Origin: Cellulophaga sp. HaHa_2_95
GTDB taxonomy: Bacteria; Bacteroidota; Bacteroidia; Flavobacteriales; Flavobacteriaceae
Direction: 5' to 3'
NCBI RefSeq assembly: GCF_019278565.1
Contig: NZ_CP058988.1
Location: 1,240,001-1,304,000, forward strand
DNA: 64,000 bases
The translations under genes and the position numbers were made by a program. Every line of letters begins with the position of its first letter. Within the stretch, counting starts at the first letter, position 1. The notes beneath the pieces are model-generated. The model did no database searches. It was not told the DNA's origin and was given only the letters and a program-made list of their open reading frames with translations. Shown here one piece after another: positions 8,752 to 18,100 of this stretch.

Positions 8752-9894
8752 TTACTGCTTAATGATGCTTCTGGAGATGACAATTTTTTGTATTTCAGAG
8801 GTACCTTCGTAAATCTGAGTAATTTTAGCATCTCTCATTAATCGTTCTACATGGTAATCTTTTACGAACCCGTTCCCGCCATGTATTTGTACGGCTTCTA
8901 CAGTAGTGTCCATAGCGACTTTAGACGCAAATAATTTTGCCATAGCGCTAGATAAATCATAGTTATTACCGTTGTCTTTATCTAATGCAGCTTTATATAC
9001 GAGTAAACGAGCAGCTTCAATCTCTGTATGCATATCTGCTAATTTAAAAGCGATTGCCTGATGATTACATATTTCTGTACCGAAAGATTTACGTTCTTTA
9101 GAATATTTCAGCGCTAGCTCATAAGCTCCTGCTGCTATACCTAATGCTTGTGCAGCGATACCAATTCTTCCACCACTTAAAGTTTTCATGGCAAATTTAA
9201 ATCCGAATCCGTCTTCACCAATTCTATTCTCTTTAGGAACTTTTACATCATTGAACATTAAGGAATGGGTATCGCTACCTCTAATTCCTAACTTATTCTC
9301 TTTGGGACCTATTTCAAATCCAGGGGTTCCTTTTTCGACGATTAAGGCATTAATACCTTTATGACCTTTTTCTACATCTGTTTGAGCAATTACCAAATAT
9401 ACGCCAGCTGTACTACCGTTTGTAATCCAATTTTTTGTTCCATTTAATAGGTAATGGTCTCCTTTATCTATTGCAGTAGTTTTTTGAGAAGTTGCATCGC
9501 TGCCTGCTTCAGGTTCGGAAAGGCAAAAAGCCCCAATCATTTCACCTGTTGTTAATTTGGTTAAATATTTTTGTTTCTGTTCTTCGCTAGCAAACGTTTC
9601 TAGCCCCCAGCATACTAAAGAATTATTAACGGAAACAACCACTGAAGAAGAAGCATCAACTTTAGAAAGCTCTTCCATGGCAATGGCATAAGATAATGTG
9701 TCAAGTCCGCTTCCTCCATATTTTGGATCTACCATCATGCCTAAAAACCCAAGCTCGCCTAGTTTTTTAATCTGTTCTTCTGGGAATTTTTGTGCGTCAT
9801 CTCTCTCTATAACTCCTGGTAGTAATTCAGTTTGAGCGAAATCTCTTGCCGCTTGTTGAATCATTAATTGTTCTTCTGATAAAGTAAAATCCAT
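8752..9894 (-). CDS. Acyl-CoA dehydrogenase (short/branched-chain type)
   Basis: A 380-residue flavoprotein catalysing alpha,beta-dehydrogenation of acyl-CoA. Visible family signatures are GAFCLSEPEAGSDA (about 121-134), the FAD/ETF region GGRIGIAAQALG (about 240-251), and the C-terminal QIYEGTSEIQK segment that carries the catalytic Glu in short-chain and branched-chain enzymes. Length is typical. A TATATTTG box (minus strand, 9924-9931) lies 29 bases upstream of the start and is a likely -7 element. It is monocistronic and divergent from the amino-acid dehydrogenase. Butyryl- or isovaleryl-type substrates are most likely, but specificity cannot be fixed by reading. Confidence 0.9.
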   Translation of the reverse strand: MDFTLSEEQLMIQQAARDFAQTELLPGVIERDDAQKFPEEQIKKLGELGFLGMMVDPKYGGSGLDTLSYAIAMEELSKVDASSSVVVSVNNSLVCWGLETFASEEQKQKYLTKLTTGEMIGAFCLSEPEAGSDATSQKTTAIDKGDHYLLNGTKNWITNGSTAGVYLVIAQTDVEKGHKGINALIVEKGTPGFEIGPKENKLGIRGSDTHSLMFNDVKVPKENRIGEDGFGFKFAMKTLSGGRIGIAAQALGIAAGAYELALKYSKERKSFGTEICNHQAIAFKLADMHTEIEAARLLVYKAALDKDNGNNYDLSSAMAKLFASKVAMDTTVEAVQIHGGNGFVKDYHVERLMRDAKITQIYEGTSEIQKIVISRSIIKQ

Positions 9895-10219
9895 ATAATT
9901 ATGATATAATTAAAAAACTGCTACAAATATAACTGATAATTGTTATATGATTAAAAAAAACCTTGTTAAACAGGGAATTTCGTAAGGGGGGATTGTGGCT
10001 TTTAAAATTTACGAAAAATCATGTTTACTTTTTGTTAAAAGCTTTTATTGCGATTCATTATTTTTATATTTGCTACATCTATAGTATTCGTAGATTTTTT
10101 AAAATTAAAATTATGAGACAACAGTAACCCCGTTTTGGGGATATTAACTTAGTTTTTCGGAGAATGTTTTACAAGTAACTAAAAAAAGTCACATTAATTT
10201 TAAATAAAAAATCAGACGC
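9895..10219. other. Divergent intergenic region with long leader of the Glu/Leu-type dehydrogenase
   Basis: A 325-base region between two divergent genes. The minus-strand -7 box for the acyl-CoA dehydrogenase is at 9924-9931. For the plus strand, TATATTTG at 10065-10072 is a good -7 box, although the nearest TTG (10048-10050) is only 14 bases away. From there to the start codon the leader would be about 140 bases and contains a four-codon ORF (MRQQ, 10113-10127) directly followed by a CCCC-GTTTT... hairpin (10128-10140). Confidence 0.5.
10065..10072 (+). promoter_or_regulatory. Probable -7 promoter element for the Glu/Leu-type dehydrogenase
   Basis: TATATTTG matches the Bacteroidota -7 consensus TAnnTTTG. 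The spacing to the nearest upstream TTG is 14, shorter than the usual 17-23, so only the -7 element is well supported. Confidence 0.45.
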
Positions 10220-11446
10220 ATGAAAGATTTGCTAGCTATATACGAGAATAAACAACCGGAAATTGTATTCCATTGGAAAGATACGGAAACAGAAGCAGAA
10301 GGTTGGACTGTAATTAATTCATTAAGAGGTGGTGCTGCCGGTGGCGGTACGCGAATGAGAGAAGGTCTTGATGTTAATGAAGTTTTATCGTTAGCAAAAA
10401 CGATGGAAGTTAAGTTTACAGTATCTGGTCCTCCAATAGGTGGTGCTAAATCTGGTATAAACTTTAATCCTAAAGACCCAAGAAAAAAAGGCGTATTAGA
10501 ACGATGGTATCATGCGGTAGCTCCATTATTGAAAAGTTACTATGGTACGGGTGGAGATTTAAATGTAGATGAGATTCATGAAGTTATTCCTATTACTGAA
10601 GATGCGGGTGTATGGCATCCTCAAGAAGGGGTTTTTAACGGACATTTTAAGCCTACAGAAGCAGATAAGATTAATAGAATAGGACAATTAAGACTTGGAG
10701 TCATAAAGGTTTTAGAAGGCGATAATTATTCTCCTGATGTTTCTAGAAAATATACTGTTGCAGATATGATTACCGGTTTTGGTGTCGCTGAAGCGGTTAA
10801 ACATTTTTATGATATTTCTGGAGGATCGGTAACGGGAAAAAGGGCTATTGTTCAAGGTTTTGGTAATGTTGGTGCTGCTGCAGCATTTTACTTAGCAAAA
10901 ATGGGAGCAAAGGTTGTTGGAATAATAGATAGAGTAGGTGGTGTTATAAAGGAAGAAGGCTTTACATTTGAAGAAATTGTAAATCTGTATAAAAATAAGG
11001 ACGGTAACACGCTTGTTTCTGAAGATATGATTCCGTTTGAAGAAATTAACGAGCGTATTTGGAATTTGAAAACTGAAATTTTTGCACCTTGTGCTGCATC
11101 AAGGTTAGTGACCAAAGATCAAATAAGTAGGATGATTGATACAGGATTGGAAGTAATTTCTTGCGGCGCTAATGTTCCTTTCGCGGATAAAGAAATTTTC
11201 TTTGGTCCAATTATGGAATTTACAGATGAAAGAGTAAGTTTGATACCTGATTTTATTTCTAACTGTGGAATGGCGCGTGTTTTTGCTTTTTTTATGGAAG
11301 GAAGAGTTTCTATGGATGATGAGTTGATCTTTACAGATACATCAACAACTATCAGAAACGCAATTTTAAATATATTTGATCAAAATTCAACAAAAACGAA
11401 CTTAAGCAAAACAGCTTTTGAAATCGCATTAAAACAATTAATTTAA
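10220..11446 (+). CDS. Glu/Leu/Phe/Val dehydrogenase
   Basis: A 408-residue NAD(P)-dependent amino-acid dehydrogenase that interconverts an amino acid and its 2-oxo acid plus ammonia. The substrate domain has SLRGGAAGGGTRM (about 34-46) and the lysine-containing PPIGGAKSGI stretch (about 74-83). The catalytic-region TGGDLNVDE follows near 117. The Rossmann domain has VQGFGNVGAAAAFYLA near 216. The early glycine-rich loop is closer to the leucine/valine dehydrogenase branch than to the classical 450-residue GdhA, so specificity is open. It has a long leader and is followed 13 bases later by nhaD. Confidence 0.88.
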   Translation: MKDLLAIYENKQPEIVFHWKDTETEAEGWTVINSLRGGAAGGGTRMREGLDVNEVLSLAKTMEVKFTVSGPPIGGAKSGINFNPKDPRKKGVLERWYHAVAPLLKSYYGTGGDLNVDEIHEVIPITEDAGVWHPQEGVFNGHFKPTEADKINRIGQLRLGVIKVLEGDNYSPDVSRKYTVADMITGFGVAEAVKHFYDISGGSVTGKRAIVQGFGNVGAAAAFYLAKMGAKVVGIIDRVGGVIKEEGFTFEEIVNLYKNKDGNTLVSEDMIPFEEINERIWNLKTEIFAPCAASRLVTKDQISRMIDTGLEVISCGANVPFADKEIFFGPIMEFTDERVSLIPDFISNCGMARVFAFFMEGRVSMDDELIFTDTSTTIRNAILNIFDQNSTKTNLSKTAFEIALKQLI

Positions 11447-11459
11447 ACTAACTAATTTT

Positions 11460-12821
11460 ATGGAAACCATTGTAGTAATTGTATTTGTACTAGGTTATTT
11501 AGCGATCACTCTAGAACATAATCTTAAAATAGATAAGCTTATTCCTGCGTTGGGAATGATGGCTATTTTGTGGGCTATTATCGCATTAACACATATGGAA
11601 GTTTATGATATTATTCCAGGTGTTGGGAAAGAGGCGCATCATCTAGAAGGTGTTTTATTACACCATTTAGGGAAGACAGCCGAGATTTTAGTATTCTTGT
11701 TAGGCGCAATGACTATTGTTGAAATTATAGATTATTTTGATGGTTTTGCTACGATTAAAGGGTATATTAAAACAAAAAAGAAGGGCAGTCTTTTGTGGAT
11801 TGTATGTTCTTTAGCTTTTGTTTTATCTGCAATTATAGATAACCTTACAGCTACCATTGTATTAATTACAATACTTCAGAAATTAATAAAAGAGCGCGAT
11901 TTAAGATTGTGGTTTGCAGGTTTAATTATTATCGCAGCTAATGCTGGTGGGGCTTGGTCTCCAATCGGAGATGTTACAACTACGATGTTGTGGATTGCTA
12001 ATAAAGTTACTGCGGGTGTATTGGTAGAACATGTATTAGTGCCATCAATCTTCTGTTTTGTAATACCGACTTTTATTGCATCTCGTATGAGTGTTTTTAA
12101 AGGAAGCGTAGCAGATGATGCTAGTGATAATGATAAGCCAAAATCTAGATATGCCGCAACAATGTTTTATTTAGGTTTAGGAGCAATTATTTTTGTGCCA
12201 ATATTTAAGTCGGTTACACATTTACCTCCTTATGTGGGGATGATGTTGTCCTTGGCGTTTGTAGCAGCATTTGCAGAAATATATAGTAGCTCTAAATTTA
12301 GTATCTCTACAATTGATGGGGAGTCTGAGGCTGCAGGTCATCATAGTCCTGTACATAGTTCGTTATCTAAAATTGAGTTGCCGAGTATCTTATTCTTTTT
12401 AGGGATTTTATTAGCGGTAGCTGCTTTAGAATCTTTAGGATTATTATTTGATTTTGCAGGAGTTTTAAATGAGACTGTACCAAGATTAGGAACAGAATTA
12501 CATTCTACAATTATTTCAGATTTAGTGGTGGTGTTATTAGGTGTAGGTTCTGCAGTTATTGATAACGTACCACTAGTGGCGGCAAGTATCGGAATGTTTC
12601 AAATAGGATTAGATGAGCCAGCGTGGCACTTTATCGCTTATTCTGCGGGTACCGGTGGTAGTATGTTAATTATTGGTTCTGCCGCTGGGGTAGTTGCCAT
12701 GGGAATGGAGAAGATAGATTTCTTCTGGTATTTCAAGAAAATATCTTGGTTAGCCTTAGTAGGATTTTTATCTGGAGCTGCTGTTTTTATTTTGATGAGA
12801 AATTTTATATTAAACGTATAA
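11460..12821 (+). CDS. nhaD: Na+/H+ antiporter NhaD
   Basis: A 453-residue inner-membrane protein with about 12 hydrophobic segments, matching the NhaD antiporters that expel sodium in exchange for protons. Family-typical stretches are the early GMMAILWAIIAL segment, SAIIDNLTATIVLI (about 123-136), ANAGGAWSPIGDVTTTMLW (about 160-178) and IDNVPLVAA near 361. Internal histidine-rich loops (HHLEGVLLHHLG near 60 and AGHHSPVHSS near 291) are hydrophilic connections. It starts 13 bases after the dehydrogenase gene and is probably cotranscribed with it. A sodium-exporting antiporter fits a marine species. Confidence 0.93.
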   Translation: METIVVIVFVLGYLAITLEHNLKIDKLIPALGMMAILWAIIALTHMEVYDIIPGVGKEAHHLEGVLLHHLGKTAEILVFLLGAMTIVEIIDYFDGFATIKGYIKTKKKGSLLWIVCSLAFVLSAIIDNLTATIVLITILQKLIKERDLRLWFAGLIIIAANAGGAWSPIGDVTTTMLWIANKVTAGVLVEHVLVPSIFCFVIPTFIASRMSVFKGSVADDASDNDKPKSRYAATMFYLGLGAIIFVPIFKSVTHLPPYVGMMLSLAFVAAFAEIYSSSKFSISTIDGESEAAGHHSPVHSSLSKIELPSILFFLGILLAVAALESLGLLFDFAGVLNETVPRLGTELHSTIISDLVVVLLGVGSAVIDNVPLVAASIGMFQIGLDEPAWHFIAYSAGTGGSMLIIGSAAGVVAMGMEKIDFFWYFKKISWLALVGFLSGAAVFILMRNFILNV

Positions 12822-12869
12822 TTTTATCGGTATAATGCCGTTATAACAGCAACTTAATAGAATATTTAT

Positions 12870-13562
12870 ATGTTATTGTTCCAAGACCTTGTTGAAGAGG
12901 CTCAAATAGGAGAGGCTTTGCCGGAAGAAAAAACACTTTCGGTTATTGATTTAATTATTAATGGTGGTACCGGGAGTATCATTATTATCTCAGTGTTGTT
13001 TGTTATGCTTTTTGTGGCGTTATACATTTATTTCGAAAGAATATTTGCGATAAAGGCGGCATCAAAAATTGATAAAAATTTCATGAATCAAATCCGTGAT
13101 CATGTATCCAACGGAAAATTAGAAGCGGCTAAATTACTGTGTGCTCAAACAGATTCTCCTGTTGCGAGATTAACGGAAAAGGGAATATCTAGAATAGGTA
13201 AGCCTTTAGAAGACATCAATAAAGCAATTGAAAACGCAGGGACTTTAGAAGTTTATAAGTTGGAGAAGAATGTTAGTATACTGGCAACAGTTGCTGGTGC
13301 TGCTCCAATGATTGGGTTTTTAGGTACGGTAATTGGTATGATATTAGCGTTCCATGAAATGGCATCAAGTGGTGGTCAGGCAGAAATGGGATCTTTGGCA
13401 TCAGGAATTTATACGGCAATGACAACTACAGTAGCTGGTTTAATTGTGGGTATTATTGCTTACATTGGTTACAATCATTTGGTGAACAGAACAGATAAAG
13501 TAGTTCATAGTATGGAAGCGAATGCTGTTGAATTTTTAGACTTATTAAACGAACCTCTTTAA
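12870..13562 (+). CDS. exbB: ExbB/TolQ-type proton channel subunit
   Basis: A 230-residue MotA/TolQ/ExbB-family protein with three hydrophobic segments: about 33-53, then the pair near 140-160 (APMIGFLGTVIGMILAF) and 180-200 (TAMTTTVAGLIVGIIAY). The large cytoplasmic loop between the first and second segments is typical. With ExbD it forms the proton-driven motor that energises a TonB-like protein or a Tol-type complex. It is the first gene of exbB-exbD-tonB-like-folC, with 9 bases to exbD. Confidence 0.9.
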   Translation: MLLFQDLVEEAQIGEALPEEKTLSVIDLIINGGTGSIIIISVLFVMLFVALYIYFERIFAIKAASKIDKNFMNQIRDHVSNGKLEAAKLLCAQTDSPVARLTEKGISRIGKPLEDINKAIENAGTLEVYKLEKNVSILATVAGAAPMIGFLGTVIGMILAFHEMASSGGQAEMGSLASGIYTAMTTTVAGLIVGIIAYIGYNHLVNRTDKVVHSMEANAVEFLDLLNEPL

Positions 13563-13571
13563 TTTCTAGTT

Positions 13572-13958
13572 ATGAAACTAAAAGGTAGAAATAAAGTAAG
13601 TCCAGACTTCAGTATGTCCTCCATGACAGATATTGTATTCTTGTTATTGGTATTTTTTATGTTAACCTCTAACTCGCCTAATGCATTAGATTTGTTATTG
13701 CCAAAAGCAAAAGGAAAATCTACAAGTACTCAGAATGTTTCTGTAAGTATTAATAAAGATTTAGAATACTTCGTAAATAATGAGAGAATTAACGGAGAAT
13801 ACATTGAAATTGAACTAAAAAAAGCACTAGAAGGACAAGAAACCCCTACAATTATTCTAAGAGCAGAAGAAAGCGTTGCAATCAAAGAGGCAGTTAACGT
13901 TATGGATATTGCAAATAAGAATAAGTTTAAGGTGATATTGGCAGTGCGACCAAAATAA
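13572..13958 (+). CDS. exbD: ExbD/TolR-type motor subunit
   Basis: A 128-residue single-span protein. The membrane segment (about 18-34, DIVFLLLVFFMLTS) contains the Asp at position 20 that carries protons in ExbD and TolR. A periplasmic domain follows (VSVSINKDLEYFVN... to ILAVRPK). It overlaps the next start by one base (TAATG), which suggests translational coupling with the TonB-like protein. Confidence 0.9.
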   Translation: MKLKGRNKVSPDFSMSSMTDIVFLLLVFFMLTSNSPNALDLLLPKAKGKSTSTQNVSVSINKDLEYFVNNERINGEYIEIELKKALEGQETPTIILRAEESVAIKEAVNVMDIANKNKFKVILAVRPK

Positions 13959-14845
13959 TGTCATTACTAGACACGAGACATAAGAAAAAATCTTTTACAC
14001 TAACAACAGTACTTTTAAGTTTACTGTTGTTAGTGCTTTTTTATGTGGGGCTAACTTATTTAGATCCACCAGAAGAGAATGGTATTTCAGTGAACTTCGG
14101 TACTACAGATTATGGGAGCGGAACTGTTCAACCTAAAGAAAAGATTCAATCAGAGCCATTAGATACACCTGTAGTTCCGCCTTCGCAACAAGAGAAAGTT
14201 GAGGAGGTGGTTCCGGAAGAAACATCATCTAGTGAGCAACCAACAGAAAAGGTGGTTACTCAGGATAGTGAAGAATCTTTGGTGATCAAGCAGCAAAAAG
14301 AAGCGAAACGTAAGGCAGATGCCGCAGAGAAAGCAGCAAAAGCGGAGTCGGATCGTGTAGCTCGTGAGAAGCAGGAGGCAAAAGAAAAAGCTCAAAAAGA
14401 GCAAGACGCTAAAAAGAAGAAGCTTGATGAAATGATGGGAGGGCTTAATAAGTCCGACGGTTCTGCATCGGGTGGTGAGGGCAATGATAATAAGGCGGGT
14501 GATAAAGGAAATCCTAATGGAAACCCTTATGCTACGAGTTATTATGGTTCTCCAGGTTCTGGAAGCGGTGGTGGTGGCTACGGATTAAACGGTAGGTCAT
14601 TAGCGGGTAGTAGTTCTGTGAAACAAGACTGTAATGAAGAAGGTAGGGTAGTTGTAAAAATTACTGTGGATAGAAACGGTCGTGTGATTAGTGCTACTCC
14701 AGGAGTCAAAGGTACTACCAATACAAATCCTTGTTTAATGAAACCTGCAGAGCTGACCGCAAGAGCACATACTTGGAAGCCGGATCCTAATGCGCCAAAC
14801 CAACAAGTTGGTTTTGTGGTGGTGAATTTCAAATTGTCAGATTAA
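13958..14845 (+). CDS. TonB-like energy transducer
   Basis: A 295-residue protein with an N-terminal membrane anchor (about 16-33), a long Pro/Glu/Lys-rich and coiled-coil linker (alanine/lysine-rich, about 100-155), a glycine-rich stretch near 165-210 and a small C-terminal globular domain. The C-terminal domain has the GRVVVKITVDRNGRV pattern of TonB/TolA-like C-terminal folds and two cysteines (in KQDCNE and NPCLM) that may pair. Position directly after exbB-exbD makes it the likely periplasm-spanning arm of the motor. Whether it serves TonB-dependent receptors or a Tol-like system is not decided by the sequence. Confidence 0.8.
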   Translation: MSLLDTRHKKKSFTLTTVLLSLLLLVLFYVGLTYLDPPEENGISVNFGTTDYGSGTVQPKEKIQSEPLDTPVVPPSQQEKVEEVVPEETSSSEQPTEKVVTQDSEESLVIKQQKEAKRKADAAEKAAKAESDRVAREKQEAKEKAQKEQDAKKKKLDEMMGGLNKSDGSASGGEGNDNKAGDKGNPNGNPYATSYYGSPGSGSGGGGYGLNGRSLAGSSSVKQDCNEEGRVVVKITVDRNGRVISATPGVKGTTNTNPCLMKPAELTARAHTWKPDPNAPNQQVGFVVVNFKLSD

Positions 14846-14848
14846 CGC

Positions 14849-16060
14849 ATGACTTATCAAGAAGTGTTAGATTGGATGTTTGCGCAACTTCCAATGTATC
14901 AGCAAAAAGGGGTAAGTGCTCACTCCGGAAAATTAGAGGGAATTATAAATTTTGCTGCACATTTAAATCATCCAGAACATAAATTTAAAAGTATACATGT
15001 AGCCGGTACTAATGGCAAAGGTTCAAGTAGTCATATGCTTGCTTCCATATTGCAAGAAGCGGGTTATAAAGTTGGTTTGTATACTTCCCCTCATCTAAAA
15101 GACTTCAGAGAACGCATAAAAATTAACGGAACCTCAATTTCTGAGGAAGAGGTAATTGATTTTATCGAAACTAATTTTGATTATTTAAAAGCGAATAAGC
15201 TCTCCTTTTTTGAAATGACCGTAGGTATGGCATTTGATTATTTTGTAAATCAGGATGTTGATATTGCGGTGATTGAAGTTGGATTAGGAGGAAGGTTAGA
15301 TTCTACAAATATTATTCATCCAGAAGTTTCATTGATTACTAATATTGGTTTAGATCATGTAGACCTGCTTGGTGACACGCTTGCTAAAATTGCAGCGGAG
15401 AAAGCTGGGATTATAAAGAATGATGTGCCTGTGGTAATAAGTGAAACACAATTAGAAACGCAAGAGGTTTTTAAAACCATTGCAAAATCTAAGGGTGCTG
15501 AAATTACGTTTGCGGATCAAATCATAGAGGATGTCTATCAGACGTGCTTATTAGGATCCTATCAAGAGAAAAACATGAAAGGTGTCCTTGAGGTTATCCA
15601 TAAGCTTAAGGCGTTTGAGGTGTCAAGAGATGCTATTAAAAAGGGCTTGTTAAATGTAGTTGTCAATACAGGGCTTTTAGGAAGGTGGCAAACACTGTCA
15701 GAACATCCAAGAGTTGTTTGCGATACAGCACATAATACGGATGGTTTGAAAATAGTTATACAACAACTAATAAAACAAGAATATGATCAGTTGCATGTAG
15801 TTTTAGGTTTTGTAAAAGATAAAGACTTGGCATCAATTTTACCACTTTTTCCAAAAAATGCTAGGTATTATTTTTGTGCTCCAAAAATAAATAGAGGTTT
15901 AGATGAAATTATTTTAAAAAATACCGCGGAAGTGCATAATTTGATCGGAGCATCTTATTCTTCTGTAAATAAGGCACTTGAAAGTGCGGTGATGGCGGCT
16001 TCTGAGCAGGATTTTATTTATGTTGGGGGTAGTACTTTTGTTGTAGCAGAAATTTTATAA
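14849..16060 (+). CDS. folC: Folylpolyglutamate synthase / dihydrofolate synthase
   Basis: A 403-residue Mur-ligase-superfamily enzyme that adds glutamate to dihydropteroate or folate using ATP. The P-loop GTNGKGSSSHML is at about residues 53-64, followed by TSPHLKDFRERI (about 80-91) and the EVGLGGRLDSTN segment (about 142-153). The C-terminal domain includes CDTAHNTDG near 291. Length is normal. It starts 3 bases after the TonB-like stop, at the end of the operon. Confidence 0.93.
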   Translation: MTYQEVLDWMFAQLPMYQQKGVSAHSGKLEGIINFAAHLNHPEHKFKSIHVAGTNGKGSSSHMLASILQEAGYKVGLYTSPHLKDFRERIKINGTSISEEEVIDFIETNFDYLKANKLSFFEMTVGMAFDYFVNQDVDIAVIEVGLGGRLDSTNIIHPEVSLITNIGLDHVDLLGDTLAKIAAEKAGIIKNDVPVVISETQLETQEVFKTIAKSKGAEITFADQIIEDVYQTCLLGSYQEKNMKGVLEVIHKLKAFEVSRDAIKKGLLNVVVNTGLLGRWQTLSEHPRVVCDTAHNTDGLKIVIQQLIKQEYDQLHVVLGFVKDKDLASILPLFPKNARYYFCAPKINRGLDEIILKNTAEVHNLIGASYSSVNKALESAVMAASEQDFIYVGGSTFVVAEIL

Positions 16061-16079
16061 AAAAAATCATTTTTTTCTT

Positions 16080-16108
16080 TTGAGAATTGAAAAACTATTA
16101 TATATTTG
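16080..16108 (+). promoter_or_regulatory. Promoter of tRNA-Val
   Basis: TTG (16080-16082) and TATATTTG (16101-16108) are separated by 18 bases, an excellent match to the Bacteroidota housekeeping promoter TTG-N17-23-TAnnTTTG. Transcription would start near 16112-16115, about 25 bases before the tRNA. Confidence 0.7.
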
Positions 16109-16139
16109 CACTCGCTTAACGAAACAAGTTTAGCAAATC

Positions 16140-16214
16140 GGGCTCTTAGCTCAGTTGGTTTAGAGCACCTGCCTTACAAGCAGGGGGTCGTAGGTTCGAA
16201 TCCTACAGGGCCCA
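16140..16214 (+). tRNA. tRNA-Val (anticodon TAC)
   Basis: A complete 75-base cloverleaf without encoded CCA. The acceptor stem GGGCTCT pairs with AGGGCCC (one G-T pair). The D arm contains TAGCTCAGTTGG, the anticodon arm is CCTGC-CTTACAA-GCAGG with anticodon TAC, and the T arm is GTAGG-TTCGAAT-CCTAC. The discriminator is A at 16214. It has its own promoter and terminator, so it is a monocistronic tRNA gene. Confidence 0.97.
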
Positions 16215-16224
16215 CAGTAATTTA

Positions 16225-16257
16225 AAGGCTTCCATTTTTATGGAAGCCTTTTTTATT
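16225..16257 (+). terminator. Terminator of tRNA-Val
   Basis: A 10-bp perfect stem (AAGGCTTCCA / TGGAAGCCTT), loop TTTTTA, then a T-run, starting 11 bases after the tRNA. Confidence 0.9.
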
Positions 16258-16387
16258 TCAACCCCTTTTCTGTTTTTTCCAATCTATCTTCATTTACATC
16301 TAATAGTTCTATTTTATTCTATAACTTTAGTTGAATTTATTTTTTAAAGAAATTGAAGTTTCTTTAAGGGGTGACTGATCTTCATAC

Positions 16388-18037
16388 ATGGAAAAAAATC
16401 ATTTTACATATTTAAAAAGAAACGAGATAATTCAAAAATTAAAAGAGGAAACTTTTGATTTGGTAGTTATTGGTGGTGGTATAACCGGCGCCGGTATTTT
16501 GTTAGATGCCTCTTCAAGAGGTATGAAAGTTGCTCTAATAGAGAAGGGCGATTTTGCTTCCGGAACCAGTAGTAAATCATCTAAGCTAATTCATGGCGGA
16601 CTTCGGTATTTAAAACAGTTTGAGCTTTTGTTGGTCAAAGAAGTGGGTACAGAGCGGGCTATAGTACATAAATTGGCGCCACATTTAGTCATTCCGGAAA
16701 AAATGCTCTTACCTTTAATTGAAAATGGCTCCTATGGCGAATGGATGACTTCCTTTGGATTAAAGGTGTATGATATTCTGGCTGATGTAGAAGGTGATGA
16801 TAAGCGTAAGATGATGGATAAAGAGAAAACTTTAGCCTTAGAGCCGCTACTTCCTGAAGCTATCTTAAAAGGTTCTGGTTATTATGCAGAATATAGAACA
16901 GATGATGCTAGGTTAACCCTGGAGAATATTAAAACAGGATTAAATTTTGGTGGGACGGCTATTAACTATACGAAGGTCAAGGACTTTTTGTATACAGATG
17001 GTCAAATTTCGGGAGTTAAAGTTGCTGATGTAGTTAGCGGGGAGGAATATCAAATTAATGCTAAGTTTGTCATCAATGCTGCAGGTCCTTGGGTAGATGA
17101 ATTACGTACTATTAATCACTCCAAAGAAGGAAAGCAATTACATTTGACAAAAGGGGTTCATTTGGTGTTTGAGAAAGACAAATTGCCGCTAAAACAATCG
17201 GTGTATTTTGATATTCCTGATGGCAGGATGATGTTTGCTATTCCTAGAGGAAATGTAACCTATGCAGGAACTACAGATACAAATTATGAGCACTCCAAAG
17301 ATGAGGTCGTCGCAACTACTGAAGATGCAGATTACCTCTTGAATGCAATTAATAATATGTTTCCTAGTGTTCATTTAGAGCGTAAAGATATTGTGTCTTC
17401 TTGGGCAGGTTTGAGACCATTAATTCACGAAGAAGGAAAATCGCCTTCAGAGCTTTCAAGAAAGGATGAGATATTTAGCTCTGACTCTGGATTATTGAGT
17501 ATGGCAGGAGGTAAGCTTACGGGGTATCGGAAAATGGCAGAACGCGTGGTGGACAAACTTCAGAGGCGATTAGAACGACAAACAAATGTAGCGTATAAAG
17601 ATGTATTTACAGATGAGATTCCGCTTGTTGGCGGGCCTTGGAAGAACTATAAAGAGGTTAAAAAGTATATAGCTAAAATTCATGAAATTCTTAAAAATGA
17701 TCACTTTAAAAAGCATCGGGCTTGGTATCTAGTGACGACGTATGGGAAGCAGACAGAAGCTATTTTAGAATTTTATAATGCTAGTACTAATGAGAAGCCT
17801 AAAGAAAAATTAATTTTAGCAGAATTGCAATTTTGCATTCATAATGAAATGGTAGTAACTCCCTTGGATTTTTTTGTCAGAAGAACCGGGAGGCTCTATT
17901 TTGATATCAAGAGTGTGAAAAAACATCGGGAAATAGTTTTTTCAGTCTTCAAGGAGACCTTTGATCTTAATGATGCCACTTTGCAAAAGTATAACTCCGA
18001 GTTAGATGTGCTCATAAAATCACATTCAGAGTTTTAA
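16388..18037 (+). CDS. glpD: Glycerol-3-phosphate dehydrogenase (FAD, respiratory)
   Basis: A 549-residue FAD enzyme that oxidises glycerol 3-phosphate to dihydroxyacetone phosphate and feeds the quinone pool. The FAD-binding GGGITGAGILLDASSRG motif is at about residues 27-43, followed by the family signature FASGTSSKSSKLIHGGLRYL. A second conserved patch is WAGLRPLI (about 338-345) and SMAGGKLTGYRKMAE (about 372-386). The C-terminal helical cap domain is present. It is monocistronic and followed by a hairpin shared with the convergent murF. Confidence 0.94.
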   Translation: MEKNHFTYLKRNEIIQKLKEETFDLVVIGGGITGAGILLDASSRGMKVALIEKGDFASGTSSKSSKLIHGGLRYLKQFELLLVKEVGTERAIVHKLAPHLVIPEKMLLPLIENGSYGEWMTSFGLKVYDILADVEGDDKRKMMDKEKTLALEPLLPEAILKGSGYYAEYRTDDARLTLENIKTGLNFGGTAINYTKVKDFLYTDGQISGVKVADVVSGEEYQINAKFVINAAGPWVDELRTINHSKEGKQLHLTKGVHLVFEKDKLPLKQSVYFDIPDGRMMFAIPRGNVTYAGTTDTNYEHSKDEVVATTEDADYLLNAINNMFPSVHLERKDIVSSWAGLRPLIHEEGKSPSELSRKDEIFSSDSGLLSMAGGKLTGYRKMAERVVDKLQRRLERQTNVAYKDVFTDEIPLVGGPWKNYKEVKKYIAKIHEILKNDHFKKHRAWYLVTTYGKQTEAILEFYNASTNEKPKEKLILAELQFCIHNEMVVTPLDFFVRRTGRLYFDIKSVKKHREIVFSVFKETFDLNDATLQKYNSELDVLIKSHSEF

Positions 18038-18058
18038 TAGGCGGAAGAGTAGTGCTAG

Positions 18059-18100
18059 TAAGATGAATGCTAATGGAGGCATTCATCTTACTAATTTTTT
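18059..18100 (+). terminator. Terminator of glpD
   Basis: A 12-bp stem TAAGATGAATGC / GCATTCATCTTA with an 8-base loop (18071-18078), followed after CTAA by a run of T. It lies between the convergent glpD and murF ends. Confidence 0.7.
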
